DNA of 64,000 nucleotides. It comes from Streptomyces griseoviridis (GTDB lineage: Bacteria; Actinomycetota; Actinomycetes; Streptomycetales; Streptomycetaceae). The position numbers were made by a program, and so were the translations under genes. Shown in pieces: positions 1 through 9,306 of this stretch. Under the pieces are notes generated by a model. That model had not been told where the DNA came from and did not search any database. It was given only the letters and a program-made list of their open reading frames with translations. Location: NCBI GenBank assembly GCA_014649155.1, contig BMSM01000016.1, forward strand, positions 102,519 through 166,518, in the 5' to 3' direction. Within the stretch, counting starts at the first letter, position 1; every line of letters starts with the position of its first letter.

Positions 1-62
1 AGGATCACGCCAGGTCTCGCACCGGCCCGGCACCGGCCCGTGCCGGCCCCCGTGAGCGGGGG

Positions 63-1058
63 CTACTCGCCCCGGGCGAAGGTGCGGCGGTAGTCGGTGG
101 GCGTCGTGCCGAGCACGCGGTGGAAGTGCAGCCGCAGATTGGTGCCGGTGCCCAGCCCCACCACGGCCGCGATCCGCTCCACACTGAGCTGCGAGCGCTC
201 CAGCAGTTCGCGGGCCCGGTCGAGACGGGCGCGCATCACCCACTGCATCGGCGTGTACCCGGTGTCCTCGGCGAACCGGCGGGAGAAGGTGCGCGGCGAC
301 ACCGCCGCGTGCCGGGCGAGTATCTCCAGGGTGAGCGGCTCACCGAGCCGGTGCAGGGCCCACTCGCGGGTCGCCGCGAACCGCTCGCCGAGCGGCTCCG
401 GCAGGCTGCGCGGCACGTACTGCGCCTGGCCGCCGCTGCGGTAGGGGGCCGCGACCAGCCGCCGGGCGGCGTGGTTGGACGCGGCCACCCCGAGGTCGCC
501 GCGGAGCATGTGCAGGCACAGGTCGATGCCGGAGGCGGCGCCGGCCGAGGTGAGGACGCTGCCCTCGTCGACGAAGAGGACGTTCCCGTCGACCCGGACC
601 AGCGGATGCTTCGCCGCGAGCGCCTCGGTGTAGTGCCAGTGCGTGGTGGCGCGCCGGCCGTCCAGCAGTCCGGTGGCGGCCAGGGCGAAGGCCCCGGTGG
701 AGATCGCGGCCAGCCGCGCGCCCCGCTCATGGGCGGCGACCAGCGCCTCCACCACCGCCGCCGGCGGGTCCTCCCGGTCCGGTAACCGGTACCCCGGGAC
801 GAAGACGACGTCCGCCCAGGCGAGCGCGTCGAGGCCGTCCGCCACGTGGTACGACAGACCGTCGCCGCCGGTCACGAGGCCGGGCCGGGCCCCGCACACC
901 CGTACCTCGTACGGCATGCTCGCGCGCGTCGTGAACACCTGTGCCGGGATGCCGACGTCCAGCGGCTTCGCGCCCTCCAGGACGAGCACGGCCACGCGGC
1001 GCCGGCGGGGGGCGGCGGGCGGGGTGGACGGGATGGACGGAGTGGGCGCGGACGACAC
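63..1058 (-). CDS. GlxA-type AraC-family transcriptional regulator with DJ-1/PfpI domain
   Basis: Cytoplasmic DNA-binding regulator of about 331 residues. The N-terminal part (about residues 20-180, from RRVAVLVLEGAKPLDVG) looks like a DJ-1/PfpI (GATase-1-like) sensor domain. The last 100 residues are an AraC double helix-turn-helix (LTLEILARHAAVSPRTFSRRF, then LSVERIAAVVGLGTGTNLRLHF). This is the GlxA/FtrA layout and family length. I chose the GTG at 1058 because the open frame upstream (to 1316) runs into the start of the divergent transporter and is low-complexity. It is transcribed away from the MFS gene at 1310, so it may control that exporter (inference). The ligand is unknown. Confidence 0.85.
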   Translation of the reverse strand: MSSAPTPSIPSTPPAAPRRRRVAVLVLEGAKPLDVGIPAQVFTTRASMPYEVRVCGARPGLVTGGDGLSYHVADGLDALAWADVVFVPGYRLPDREDPPAAVVEALVAAHERGARLAAISTGAFALAATGLLDGRRATTHWHYTEALAAKHPLVRVDGNVLFVDEGSVLTSAGAASGIDLCLHMLRGDLGVAASNHAARRLVAAPYRSGGQAQYVPRSLPEPLGERFAATREWALHRLGEPLTLEILARHAAVSPRTFSRRFAEDTGYTPMQWVMRARLDRARELLERSQLSVERIAAVVGLGTGTNLRLHFHRVLGTTPTDYRRTFARGE

Positions 1059-1309
1059 GGGGACAGGGTAGGCGGACCCGGTCCGGGGGAGAGCGCCGCG
1101 GTGTGATGCACGACACCGGGGCGGCCGGCCCGATCTTGGAATGCGCGGCCGTCCGCCGTGGCTGCACTCCCCGTGTGCTCCCGGCCGCTCCGGGACACCC
1201 CGGGCAAGGGTGCCCAGCGAGGCCGGCCCCCTGGTGAGGGGAACCGGCCCTCGGACGTCTCGGAAAATCCCAGAAGCCCAAGAAGTCCCCGAAAGGTTTC
1301 CCCCGCACC

Positions 1310-2539
1310 ATGCCACTTGCTCTGCTGGCCCTCGCCGTCGTCGCGTTCGGCATCGGCACGACCGAGTTCGCCACGATGGGGCTGCTGCCCCAGATCGCCG
1401 AGGGGGTGGGGGTGTCCGTGCCGCACGCCGGCAACCTCGTCTCGGCCTACGCGCTCGGTGTCGTCGTCGGCGCCCCGGTGCTGACCGGAGCCGGCGCGCG
1501 CCTTCCGCACAAGCGGCTGCTGCTGCTCCTGTCCGGGCTGTTCGTGCTGGGCAACCTCGCCTCCGCGTTCGCCTCCGACTTCGGCCTGCTCTTCGCGGCG
1601 CGCTTCGTGTCGGGTCTGCCGCACGGCGCGCTGTTCGGCGTGGGCGCGGTCGTCGCCTCGCGGCTGGTCGCCCCCGACCGGGCCGCCCGCGCGGTCTCGA
1701 AGATGTTCCTCGGCCTGACCATCGCCAACATCGTCGGCGTCCCGGCCGGCACCGCCCTCGGCCAGCAGTTCGGCTGGCGGGCCGCGTACGCCGCGGTCGC
1801 CGTCATCGGCCTGGTCGCCCTGGCGGCGCTGGCCGCGTTCGTGCCGCACCAGCCCCGGGGGCGGCAGACCGGAATCCGGCACGAGCTGCGGGCGATGGGC
1901 AACCGGCAGGTCGCCATCGGTCTCGCCACCGCCGTCGTCGGCTTCGGCGGGTTCTTCGCCGTGTACAGCTACCTGGTGCCGATGCTGACGAACCTGACCG
2001 GCCTGTCCGACTCCTCGACCACCCTGGTCCTCGCTCTCTACGGCGTCGGCATGACCCTCGGCACGCTGATCGCCGGCCCGCTCACCGACCGGGCCCTGCG
2101 CCCGACCATGTACGGCGGCCTCGCCCTGCTCGCGGTGGCGCTGGTGGTCTTCTACTTCACCGTCCACAGCACGGTGCCCGCGCTGCTGACGATCACCTTC
2201 ATCGGCGTCATGGGCTCCCTGATCACCACGCCGATCCAGATGCTGCTGATGGCCAAGGCGCACGACGCCCCGACCATGGCGGCGGCCTCCAACCACTCCG
2301 CCTTCAACCTGGCCAACGCGGGGGGCGCCTGGCTCGGTGGCCTGGTCATCTCGGCGGGCTGGGGCTGGGCGTCACCCGCGCTGGTGGGCGCGGCCCTGGC
2401 CGTCGCCGGCCTCGGCTTCGCCTTCGCCGGCGGCCGTATGGACCGCGGCGGCGGCCACTCCGGCGTACGGGCCTCCTCCGGAGCGGCGACCGCTGCGGAG
2501 GCCGAGCGGACGGCGGCGGTCCCGGCACGACGGGACTGA
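1310..2539 (+). CDS. MFS transporter (drug-efflux/AraJ-like)
   Basis: A 409-residue membrane protein with 12 hydrophobic segments, and the MFS loop 2-3 replaced by the pattern RLPHKRLLLLLSGLF typical of the arabinose-efflux/Cmx-type group. It opens directly with TM1 (PLALLALAVVAFGIGTTEF) and ends in a short charged tail. Likely a proton-driven exporter of small molecules in the cytoplasmic membrane; the substrate cannot be read from sequence. It is divergent from the GlxA-type regulator with about 250 bp between them. The ribosome-binding site is weak (AAAGG about 14 nt upstream). Confidence 0.85.
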   Translation: MPLALLALAVVAFGIGTTEFATMGLLPQIAEGVGVSVPHAGNLVSAYALGVVVGAPVLTGAGARLPHKRLLLLLSGLFVLGNLASAFASDFGLLFAARFVSGLPHGALFGVGAVVASRLVAPDRAARAVSKMFLGLTIANIVGVPAGTALGQQFGWRAAYAAVAVIGLVALAALAAFVPHQPRGRQTGIRHELRAMGNRQVAIGLATAVVGFGGFFAVYSYLVPMLTNLTGLSDSSTTLVLALYGVGMTLGTLIAGPLTDRALRPTMYGGLALLAVALVVFYFTVHSTVPALLTITFIGVMGSLITTPIQMLLMAKAHDAPTMAAASNHSAFNLANAGGAWLGGLVISAGWGWASPALVGAALAVAGLGFAFAGGRMDRGGGHSGVRASSGAATAAEAERTAAVPARRD

Positions 2540-2671
2540 GCGGAGGCGCGGCGAGGCGGGTGTCCGCGTCGTGGCCGGGGTGAGGGCCGGTCCCCGCCGG
2601 TGCCCGCAGCGCGCGCCCCGCACCACCCGGCGCGGCTCCCGGCGGTACCCGTCGCCGTCACCCGGCAAGGC

Positions 2672-3358
2672 TCACCGCGGCTCCCCGTCCCGCCACGCCG
2701 TGCCCAGTACGCAGTACGACGTCGGCAGCCGGGGCCCCTTCTCCGGCAGCAGCGTCCGCCGGCAGGGGCCCAGCGTGAACCCGGCCTCGCGCAGCGCGGC
2801 CAGCGGGTCCCGCGCGACGTGGCAGCCGCCGGCCAGCGACGGCCACACCGTCCGGTCCAGGGCGCGCTGGGTGAGGGTCATCAGCCGTCCGCCCCCGCGC
2901 CCGTGCTCCAGGAACCGCACCTCGCCGCCGGGCCGCAGCACCCGCCGCAGCTCCGCGAGCGCCCGCGGCACGTCCCGGACGCTGCACAGCACCAGCGAGA
3001 CCACGGCCGCGTCGAACCCCTCGCTCTTGACCGGCAGCGCCTCGGCGACGCCCGGCACCACGTCGACGGGCGTCTGCGTGCGCAGGGCGGCCTCCACCGC
3101 CAACTGCCGCAGCAGGCGCTCCGGTTCGATCGCGACGACCTCGGCGACGGTCCCCGGGTAGTGCGCGAAGTTGAGACCGTTGCCGGCGCCGATCTCGATC
3201 ACCCGCCCGGAGAGTCCGGCGAGCAGCCGGTCGCGGAGCGGCCCCATGCCGAACCGGGTCTCGGCGACCGCGCTCAACCGGGCGTACCGGCGGGCGAACA
3301 CGGGATGGTGCACGGCATCCCGCTCCCTGGCCGGGGAACGGTCGGGACGGAGTGGCAT
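2672..3358 (-). CDS. Class I SAM-dependent methyltransferase
   Basis: About 228 residues. Motif I of the Rossmann fold is clear (VIEIGAGNGLNF), followed by the acidic end of beta-2 (VVAIEPE) and motif LRRVLRPGGEVRFLEHG, as in Methyltransf_11 / UbiE-like proteins. Start chosen at ATG 3358, preceded by GGGAGGTCCC; the frame continues 20 codons upstream without better support. It lies alone between the MFS gene (convergent) and bioD. The substrate is unknown; C-terminal features recall small-molecule or lipid methyltransferases. Confidence 0.85.
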   Translation of the reverse strand: MPLRPDRSPARERDAVHHPVFARRYARLSAVAETRFGMGPLRDRLLAGLSGRVIEIGAGNGLNFAHYPGTVAEVVAIEPERLLRQLAVEAALRTQTPVDVVPGVAEALPVKSEGFDAAVVSLVLCSVRDVPRALAELRRVLRPGGEVRFLEHGRGGGRLMTLTQRALDRTVWPSLAGGCHVARDPLAALREAGFTLGPCRRTLLPEKGPRLPTSYCVLGTAWRDGEPR

Positions 3359-3486
3359 GGGACCTCCCTCGCCAAGGGACGCGTTACGGCGAGTGTCCCC
3401 CGTACCGGGCCGCCGCACCCCTGCCCAGGCCCCTCTTCACCCTGTCCGGGGAGGGCGACACCGGGGCCCCGGCCTCCGCCCCCGCC

Positions 3487-4215
3487 TCAGGGAACCGCCG
3501 CCCCCTCCCGCTCCCGGAACCCCGTTCCGTCCCACGTGCCCCCCAGCCGCGGCGCGAGCCACCCCGGTGCCGCCGCCCGGAACGCGGTGGGCGGGAGCGC
3601 GGCGGCGCCGGCCGGTACCGCCCCCAGCAGCGGGGCGCCGGTGACGCCGGGCAGGTCCGCGACGTTGCACCGGCAGGCGAGGTCGGGAGCCTGCGGCCAG
3701 CTGCCGATCACGACGCCCAGCGGGACCAGCCCGCGCGAGCGCAGCTCACGGGCGGTCAGCTCGGAGGCGTTGAGGGTGCCGAGGCCGGCCGGTGCCACGA
3801 TCAGCGCCGGTGCCCCCAGCAGCCCGGCGACGTCCGCCAGCGTGCCGCCCGCCGCGTCGAACCGCACGAGCAGCCCGCCGGCCCCCTCGACCAGCACCAG
3901 GTCGTGCCCGGCGGCCAGTCTCTCCGCCGCCTCGGCCACCCGCGCCGGGGCGACCGGCGTCAGACCGGCCCGCCGCGCGGCCGTGGCGGGCGCCAACGGC
4001 TCGGGGAAGCGGGCGACCTCGGCGGTGGTGACCCGCTCGCCCGCGAGCCGCGCGACCTCCTCGGCGTCCCCCGGTTCACCGGGCGCCACCCCCGTCTGCG
4101 CGGCCTTCAGCACCGCCACCGACCGGCCCGCCGCCACGGCCGCCGCCGCGACGGCGGCCGTCACCACCGTCTTGCCGACCTCCGTGCCCGTCCCCGTGAT
4201 CACCACAACCGTCAT
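3487..4215 (-). CDS. bioD: Dethiobiotin synthetase BioD
   Basis: 242 residues. ATP-dependent carboxylation of 7,8-diaminopelargonate to dethiobiotin, cytoplasmic. The N-terminus carries the BioD P-loop (TGTGTEVGKT), then KAAQTGV for substrate binding and EGAGGLLVRFD, both family signatures. Last gene of bioB-bioA-bioD: its ATG follows the bioA stop by 7 bp and has a GGGAGGGG ribosome-binding site. Length is normal for the family. Confidence 0.96.
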   Translation of the reverse strand: MTVVVITGTGTEVGKTVVTAAVAAAAVAAGRSVAVLKAAQTGVAPGEPGDAEEVARLAGERVTTAEVARFPEPLAPATAARRAGLTPVAPARVAEAAERLAAGHDLVLVEGAGGLLVRFDAAGGTLADVAGLLGAPALIVAPAGLGTLNASELTARELRSRGLVPLGVVIGSWPQAPDLACRCNVADLPGVTGAPLLGAVPAGAAALPPTAFRAAAPGWLAPRLGGTWDGTGFREREGAAVP

Positions 4216-4222
4216 CGCGCGC

Positions 4223-5527
4223 TCACCCCTCCCGTGCCGCCGCGCGGACCGCGCGGCCGATCCGTGCCACGTCCGCGTCGTCCGTGACGTACGGCGGCAT
4301 GGTGTAGACCAGGTCGCGGAACGGCCGCAGCCACACGCCCTCCCGCACGGCCGCCCGCGTCGCCGCCGCCACGTCGACGGCGTGGTCGAGCTGGACGACG
4401 CCGATCGCGCCGAGCACCCGTACGTCCCGCACGCCCGGCAGCGAGACGGCCGGCGCCAGCCCCGCGCGCAGGCCCGCCTCGATCCGCTTCACCTCGCCGC
4501 GCCAGTCCTGCCCGAGGAGCAGTCCGATCGACGCGCACGCCACGGCCGCCGCCAGCGGATTGCCCATGAACGTCGGCCCGTGGGCGAGCACCGGCACCTC
4601 GCCCCGGGCGATCCCCGCCGCCACCCGCGCCGTGCACAGCGTCGCCGCCATCGTCAGATAGCCCCCGGTCAGCGCCTTGCCCACGCACATCACATCCGGC
4701 GTCACCCCCGCGTGCTCCGCCGCGAACAGCGCTCCGGTACGCCCGAACCCGGTGGCGATCTCGTCGAACACCAGCAGCACGTCATGGGCGTCGCACGCCT
4801 CCCGCAGCACCCGCAGGTACCCGGGGGAGTGGAACCGCATCCCGCCCGCGCCCTGCACCACCGGCTCGACGATCACCGCGGCCAGCTCGTCGGCGTGGCG
4901 TCCGATCAGCGTCCGCAGCTCCTCGGCGTACGCCTCCTCGTACGCGGCCGGCGGGGCGTCCGCGAAGACCTGCCGCGGCAGCACCCCCGCCCACAGCCCG
5001 TGCATCCCGCCCTCGGGATCGCACACCGACATCGGCTGCCAGGTGTCCCCGTGGTAGCCGCCGCGCCAGGTCAGCAGCCGGCGCTTCGCCGGACGGCCCA
5101 GCGAACGCCAGTACTGGAGGCACATCTTGACCGCCACCTCCACCGACACCGACCCCGAGTCGGCCAGGAACACATGCTCCAGACCATCGGGCGACATGTC
5201 GACAAGGAGCTTCGCGAGCCGTACGGCGGGCTCGTGGGTGAGCCCGCCGAACATCACGTGGCTCATCCGGCCGAGCTGCTCGCGCGCCGCCTCGTTCAGC
5301 ACCGGGTGGTTGTAGCCGTGGATCGCCGACCACCAGGACGACATGCCGTCGACCAGCTCCGGCGAGCCGTCCGCCGGGCGCAGCCGCACCCCGCTCGCCG
5401 AGGCGACGACCAGGGGGTCCGTCCGGCCGGGCAGTGGCGCGTACGGGTGCCAGACGTGCCGCCGGTCCAGCTCCAGCAGCTCCGCCACCGCCAGGCCCCC
5501 CGCGCCGGCGGCCGTCGGCTCAGGCAT
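4223..5527 (-). CDS. bioA: Adenosylmethionine-8-amino-7-oxononanoate aminotransferase BioA
   Basis: 434 residues, class-III PLP aminotransferase that converts KAPA to DAPA using SAM as amino donor. Visible features: HVWHPYAPLP near the N-terminus, the substrate-binding region MSSWWSAIHGYNHP, the DEIATGFGRTG PLP segment and the Schiff-base lysine in VGKALTGGYL. Start set at ATG 5527 (MPEPTAAG); the frame extends further up but would run deep into bioB. The ATG overlaps the bioB stop by 8 bp (ATGCCTGA), so the two are translationally coupled. Confidence 0.95.
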   Translation of the reverse strand: MPEPTAAGAGGLAVAELLELDRRHVWHPYAPLPGRTDPLVVASASGVRLRPADGSPELVDGMSSWWSAIHGYNHPVLNEAAREQLGRMSHVMFGGLTHEPAVRLAKLLVDMSPDGLEHVFLADSGSVSVEVAVKMCLQYWRSLGRPAKRRLLTWRGGYHGDTWQPMSVCDPEGGMHGLWAGVLPRQVFADAPPAAYEEAYAEELRTLIGRHADELAAVIVEPVVQGAGGMRFHSPGYLRVLREACDAHDVLLVFDEIATGFGRTGALFAAEHAGVTPDVMCVGKALTGGYLTMAATLCTARVAAGIARGEVPVLAHGPTFMGNPLAAAVACASIGLLLGQDWRGEVKRIEAGLRAGLAPAVSLPGVRDVRVLGAIGVVQLDHAVDVAAATRAAVREGVWLRPFRDLVYTMPPYVTDDADVARIGRAVRAAAREG

Positions 5528-6617
5528 TGGGCGCCAGGTCCGTCCCGGCACCGCGGCGGCGCACGGCGACCAGGTCGGTCCGCGGCGCCGGGGCGGCGAT
5601 GTCACCCGTCCGGTGCTCCGGCAGCGTCACCTCGCCGGCGCCCTCCACCTCGAACCCGGCGTCCGCGATCATCTCCAGGTCGGCCCGGCCCGCCTGTCCC
5701 TCGCTGGTGAGGTAGTCGCCGAGGAAGAGGGAGTTGGCCAGGTGCAGCGCCAGCGGCTGGAGGCTCCGCAGATGGACCTCACGGCCGCCCGCGATCCGCA
5801 CCTCCGCGTCCGGGCAGACGAACCGGGTCATCGCCAGGATGCGCAGACACCGCTGCGGGGTGAGGTGCCACTCCTGCTCCAGCGGGGTGCCCTCCATCGG
5901 GATCAGGAAGTTGACCGGCACCGAGTCCGGGTCCAGCTGGCGCAGCGCGAACACCACGTCCACCAGGTCCGCGTCGCTCTCGCCCATGCCCGCGATCAGC
6001 CCGGAGCAGGCCGACAGCCCGGCGGCGTGCGCCGCGCGCACCGTCTCCACCCGATCGGCGTACGTGTGCGTCGTCGTGATGTCCCCGTACGTCGCCTCGG
6101 AGGTGTTGAGGTTGTGGTTGTAGGCGTCGGCGCCCGCCGCGCGCAGCCGCTCCGCCTGACCGGCGGAGAGCAGGCCGAGGCAGGCGCACACCTCGACGCC
6201 CTCGTTGCGCTCCTTGATGGCCTTGATGGTGTCGGAGACCCGGTCCACGTCCCGGTCGGTCGGGCCGCGTCCGCTGGCCACCAGGCACACCCGTCTGGCG
6301 CCCCCGGCCACGCCCGCCGCGGCGGCCTCGGACGCCTGATCGGGCTTGAGCCAGGTGTACTTGAGGATCTCGGCGCGCGAGCCGAGCCGCTGCGAGCAGT
6401 AGGAGCAGTCCTCGGGGCACAGGCCCGACTTGAGGTTGACGAGGTAGTTGAGCTTCACCCGCCGTCCGAACCAGTGCCGGCGCACCTTGCCGGCCGCGGC
6501 CACCACGTCGAGCAGGTCGTCGTCGGACGACGCGAGGACGGCCAGCGCCTCCTCGCGGGTCGGCGGCTCGCGCCGCAGTCCTTTGTCCACGAGCGTCTTC
6601 AGCAGGTCCAGGTCCAT
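5520..6617 (-). CDS. bioB: Biotin synthase BioB
   Basis: 365 residues. Radical-SAM enzyme that inserts sulfur into dethiobiotin. The CxxxCxxC cluster motif appears as CPEDCSYC after LNYLVNLKSGL, with YNHNLNTSE and ETVRAAHAAG further on, as in characterised BioB. Start ATG 6617 (MDLDLLKTL) is preceded by AGGA at about 9 nt; the longer open frame upstream overlaps bioF and lacks homology. First gene of the bioBAD unit, divergent from bioF across 192 bp containing a palindrome. Confidence 0.97.
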   Translation of the reverse strand: MDLDLLKTLVDKGLRREPPTREEALAVLASSDDDLLDVVAAAGKVRRHWFGRRVKLNYLVNLKSGLCPEDCSYCSQRLGSRAEILKYTWLKPDQASEAAAAGVAGGARRVCLVASGRGPTDRDVDRVSDTIKAIKERNEGVEVCACLGLLSAGQAERLRAAGADAYNHNLNTSEATYGDITTTHTYADRVETVRAAHAAGLSACSGLIAGMGESDADLVDVVFALRQLDPDSVPVNFLIPMEGTPLEQEWHLTPQRCLRILAMTRFVCPDAEVRIAGGREVHLRSLQPLALHLANSLFLGDYLTSEGQAGRADLEMIADAGFEVEGAGEVTLPEHRTGDIAAPAPRTDLVAVRRRGAGTDLAPNA

Positions 6618-6685
6618 GGCAGGCGATCCTGACGCATGAAACCGTTCCGGGCCACAGAGACTTCGTACAACGAGGGCCGATCGAT

Positions 6686-6703
6686 GTGTGGGTATTGCCA
6701 CAC
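6686..6703. promoter_or_regulatory. Palindrome in the bioB-bioF divergent promoter region
   Basis: GTGTGG-n6-CCACAC, perfect 6-bp arms, lies between the divergent bioB and bioF starts (69 bp and 106 bp from them). A TAGTGT box at 6726 could be a -10 for bioF. A biotin-responsive repressor (BirA- or BioQ-type) binding here would be logical, but the arms do not match the consensus I remember for either, so this is a candidate only. Confidence 0.35.
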
Positions 6704-6809
6704 GGTGTACGGCTGTCAGCCCCGCTAGTGTCTGTGAACTGCCTACAAAACACCGGAGTGCCGGCCTCTGTCCGGGCGGCCGCTCCCCGCACCCCGGAGG
6801 GACCGCCCC

Positions 6810-7937
6810 ATGGCGTTCGGCTGGATCGACGAGCGGACGGAACTGCGCCGCCGTTCCGGGCTGCTGCGCACCCTGCGCCCCCGCCCGGCCCGCTCCCCGC
6901 TGCTCGACCTGGCGAGCAACGACTACCTGGGCCTGGCCCGGCACCCGGAGATCACCGGGGCGGCGGCCCGGAGCGCGCGGCACTGGGGCGCCGGCGCCAC
7001 CGGCTCCCGGCTGGTCACCGGATCGACCGAGCTGCACGCGGAACTGGAACGCGAACTGGCCGCGTTCTGCGGCTTCGAGGCCGCCCTGGTCTTCTCCTCC
7101 GGCTACGCGGCCAATCTCGCCGCCGTCACCGCGCTGGCGCCGCACGGCTCGCTCCTGGTCTCCGACGCGGGCAACCACGCCTCCCTGATCGACGGCTGCC
7201 GGCTGGCCCGGGGCACCACCCAGGTCGTGCCGCACGCCGATCCGGAGGCGGTGCGCAAGGCGCTGGGAACCCACGACGGACCCGCGCTGGTCGTCTCCGA
7301 CACGGTGTTCTCGGTCGACGGCGACGCCGCCCCGCTGTCCGCGCTGGCCGCGGTCTGCCGGGAGCGGGGCGCCGGACTGGTCGTCGACGACGCCCACGGC
7401 CTCGGGGTGCTCGGCGCCGGCGGGCGGGGCGCGGCGCACGCCGCCGGGCTCGCGGGCGCGGCCGACGTGGTCGTGACGGTCACCCTGTCGAAGTCGCTGG
7501 GCAGCCAGGGCGGCGCGGTGCTGGGTCCGGCGCGGGTGATCGGCCATCTGGTCAACGCCGCCCGGACGTTCATCTTCGACACCGGGCTCGCGCCCGCGGC
7601 GGCGGGCGCCGCGCTGGCGGCGCTGCGGCTGCTGCGCCGGGAACCGGAACGGGCGGCGCGGGCCCGCGCGGTGGCGGCGGAGCTGTACACGGGGCTGACG
7701 GCGGCGGGTCTGGCGGCGGCCGGTCCGGACGCCGCCGTGGTCTCGGTGCGCGCCCCCTCTCCGGAACTGGCGGTGCGGTGGGCGGCGGACTGCCGTACGG
7801 CCGGCCTGGCCGTGGGATGCTTCCGTCCTCCTTCCGTGCCCGACGGCATCTCACGGCTCAGGCTGACCGCTCGTGCGGACCTCACCGAGGCTCAGATCGG
7901 ACGTGCTGTGCGAACGGTCCGCGCAACGCGGCCATGA
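6810..7937 (+). CDS. bioF: 8-amino-7-oxononanoate synthase BioF
   Basis: 375 residues, alpha-oxoamine synthase family. PLP enzyme condensing pimeloyl-ACP/CoA with alanine to KAPA, the step before BioA. Signatures: LASNDYLGLARHPE, GAGATGSRLVTGSTELHAELE, DDAHGLGVLG, and the PLP lysine in TLSKSLGSQGG. Ribosome-binding site CGGAGGG, 7 nt from the ATG. It stands apart from bioBAD as a divergent single gene. No bioC/bioH/bioI (pimelate formation) is present in the window. Confidence 0.95.
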   Translation: MAFGWIDERTELRRRSGLLRTLRPRPARSPLLDLASNDYLGLARHPEITGAAARSARHWGAGATGSRLVTGSTELHAELERELAAFCGFEAALVFSSGYAANLAAVTALAPHGSLLVSDAGNHASLIDGCRLARGTTQVVPHADPEAVRKALGTHDGPALVVSDTVFSVDGDAAPLSALAAVCRERGAGLVVDDAHGLGVLGAGGRGAAHAAGLAGAADVVVTVTLSKSLGSQGGAVLGPARVIGHLVNAARTFIFDTGLAPAAAGAALAALRLLRREPERAARARAVAAELYTGLTAAGLAAAGPDAAVVSVRAPSPELAVRWAADCRTAGLAVGCFRPPSVPDGISRLRLTARADLTEAQIGRAVRTVRATRP

Positions 7938-7986
7938 GTCGGCGTGACACGGCCGTGGAGCCGCGCACCGCCGCACAGGCGTCAGG

Positions 7987-8220
7987 TCACTTCAGGCGGA
8001 GCCCGGAGGTGAAACCGGCCCAGCTCCCGGGGGAGAAGAGCAGCGCCGGTCCGGCCGGGTCCTTGGAGTCGCGCACGGCGAGGAGTCCGGCCCAGGGGCC
8101 GGCCGACGGACGGGCCGTCTCCACGCAGTTGTTGGCTCCGGTGCTGTAACTGCTGCGCAGCCACCGCACACCGGGCAGTCGGGTACTGGAAGGAACGTGC
8201 CGAGGAGGTGCTGCTGGCAT
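7987..8220 (-). CDS. DUF397 domain protein
   Basis: 77 residues. Matches the DUF397 pattern: WLRSSYSTGANNCVETA, then LLAVRDSKDPAGPALLFSP and a final W-F hydrophobic segment. These small proteins are partners of XRE-DUF5753 regulators in Streptomyces (whiJ/abaA-like and bldB-linked loci), where genetic interactions affecting development and antibiotic production have been reported. A perfect AAGGAGG ribosome-binding site precedes the ATG. It lies 9 bp downstream of the XRE gene stop, so the two form an operon. Confidence 0.88.
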   Translation of the reverse strand: MPAAPPRHVPSSTRLPGVRWLRSSYSTGANNCVETARPSAGPWAGLLAVRDSKDPAGPALLFSPGSWAGFTSGLRLK

Positions 8221-8229
8221 GGTGCCTCC

Positions 8230-9093
8230 TTACGCGCCGGCCGCTGTCGCGGCGAGGAGATCCAACGAGTCGTCGGGCGAAAGGGCGTGCCCTTGCAGAG
8301 CTTTGAAAGCCTCGGTGTAGGCCTCCAGGTCTTCTTTCCGTTCCAGATAGAGGCTACTCGTCAAGTGGTCGAGAACAACTACATCCAGATCAGAAGTGCT
8401 CGAAAAAGAGAAAATAACGAAAGGGCCGGTGACACCGATGTGCGCCCCGGCGGCGAACGGCAGTACCTGGAGCCGGACATGGGGCAGCCGGGCCGCGTCG
8501 ACCAGCCGTTCCAGCTGGCGGGCCATGACGCCGGGCTCGCCCACCCGCCGGCGCAGGACGGCCTCGTCCAGTACGGCGCTCAGCCGCAGCGGTGTGGCCG
8601 AACGCAGCACGTCCTGCCGGGTCAGCCGCACCTGCACCAGCGCGTCGATCCGCTCCTCGGGCAGTCCGTCCATCGCGGCCCGGGTCACCTCGCGGGCGTA
8701 CTCCGGGGTCTGCAGGAGGCCGGGGACGACGGTGGTCTCCAGGGTGCGCATCGTGCCGGCCTGCGACTCCAGGCTGATGAAGTCCCGGTAGGCGGGCGGC
8801 AGTACCCCGCGGTAGGGGTGCCACCAGTGCTGCCGGCTGCCGCCGTCGTCCTCGGAGCCGGCCAGGGCCAGGAGCACTTCGCGGAGCTGGGTGTCGGCCA
8901 CGCCGTAGACGTCCAGGAGCAAATCCACGTCGCCGGGTTTCGCCCCGCTCGTCCCGGTCTCGATCCGGCTGACTTTCGACTGGTGCCAGCCGGCCAGCCG
9001 GGCCGCCTCACCGCTGGTGATTCCCGCCCGCGTACGCAGGGCGCGCAGTTCGGCGCCGAGTTTGCGACGGCGCACCACAGGGCCGTGCCGCAT
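8230..9093 (-). CDS. XRE-family regulator with DUF5753 (Scr1-like) domain
   Basis: 287 residues. Helix-turn-helix at residues 12-65 (LGAELRALRTRAGITSGEAA, then WHQSKVSRIETG), then a DUF5753 domain from about 100 to 275 (YRDFISLESQAGTMRT, VVPGLLQTPEYAR). This layout is the WhiJ-like regulator that is expanded in streptomycetes. GGAGT precedes the ATG. It is paired downstream with a DUF397 gene and is divergent from an anti-sigma-like ATPase gene at 9307, completing the usual trio. The DNA target is unknown. Confidence 0.88.
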   Translation of the reverse strand: MRHGPVVRRRKLGAELRALRTRAGITSGEAARLAGWHQSKVSRIETGTSGAKPGDVDLLLDVYGVADTQLREVLLALAGSEDDGGSRQHWWHPYRGVLPPAYRDFISLESQAGTMRTLETTVVPGLLQTPEYAREVTRAAMDGLPEERIDALVQVRLTRQDVLRSATPLRLSAVLDEAVLRRRVGEPGVMARQLERLVDAARLPHVRLQVLPFAAGAHIGVTGPFVIFSFSSTSDLDVVVLDHLTSSLYLERKEDLEAYTEAFKALQGHALSPDDSLDLLAATAAGA

Positions 9094-9306
9094 GGGCCCA
9101 CTCCTTTACTCCTTTTGAGTCGCCCGGAAAAGGTCTGCTGGCGCAGAGTTCACCGCTTCGAGCGACAGATATATGCATATCTTGGGGGATCGCCTCCTCC
9201 ACCAGTGGGGTGATGGCACTCTGGCGACCAAGCACAGTCCGGGACCGTACTCGAACCGTCCACTCCGTGTCGGGCCGCGGTCCCGCAGGAAAGGGACGAC
9301 GTCGCC

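Noticed and set aside
2600..5710. 1036-residue open frame on the plus strand
   Set aside because: It is antisense to the methyltransferase and bioDA genes, arginine/proline/histidine-rich and without domains; an artefact of GC-rich codon bias.
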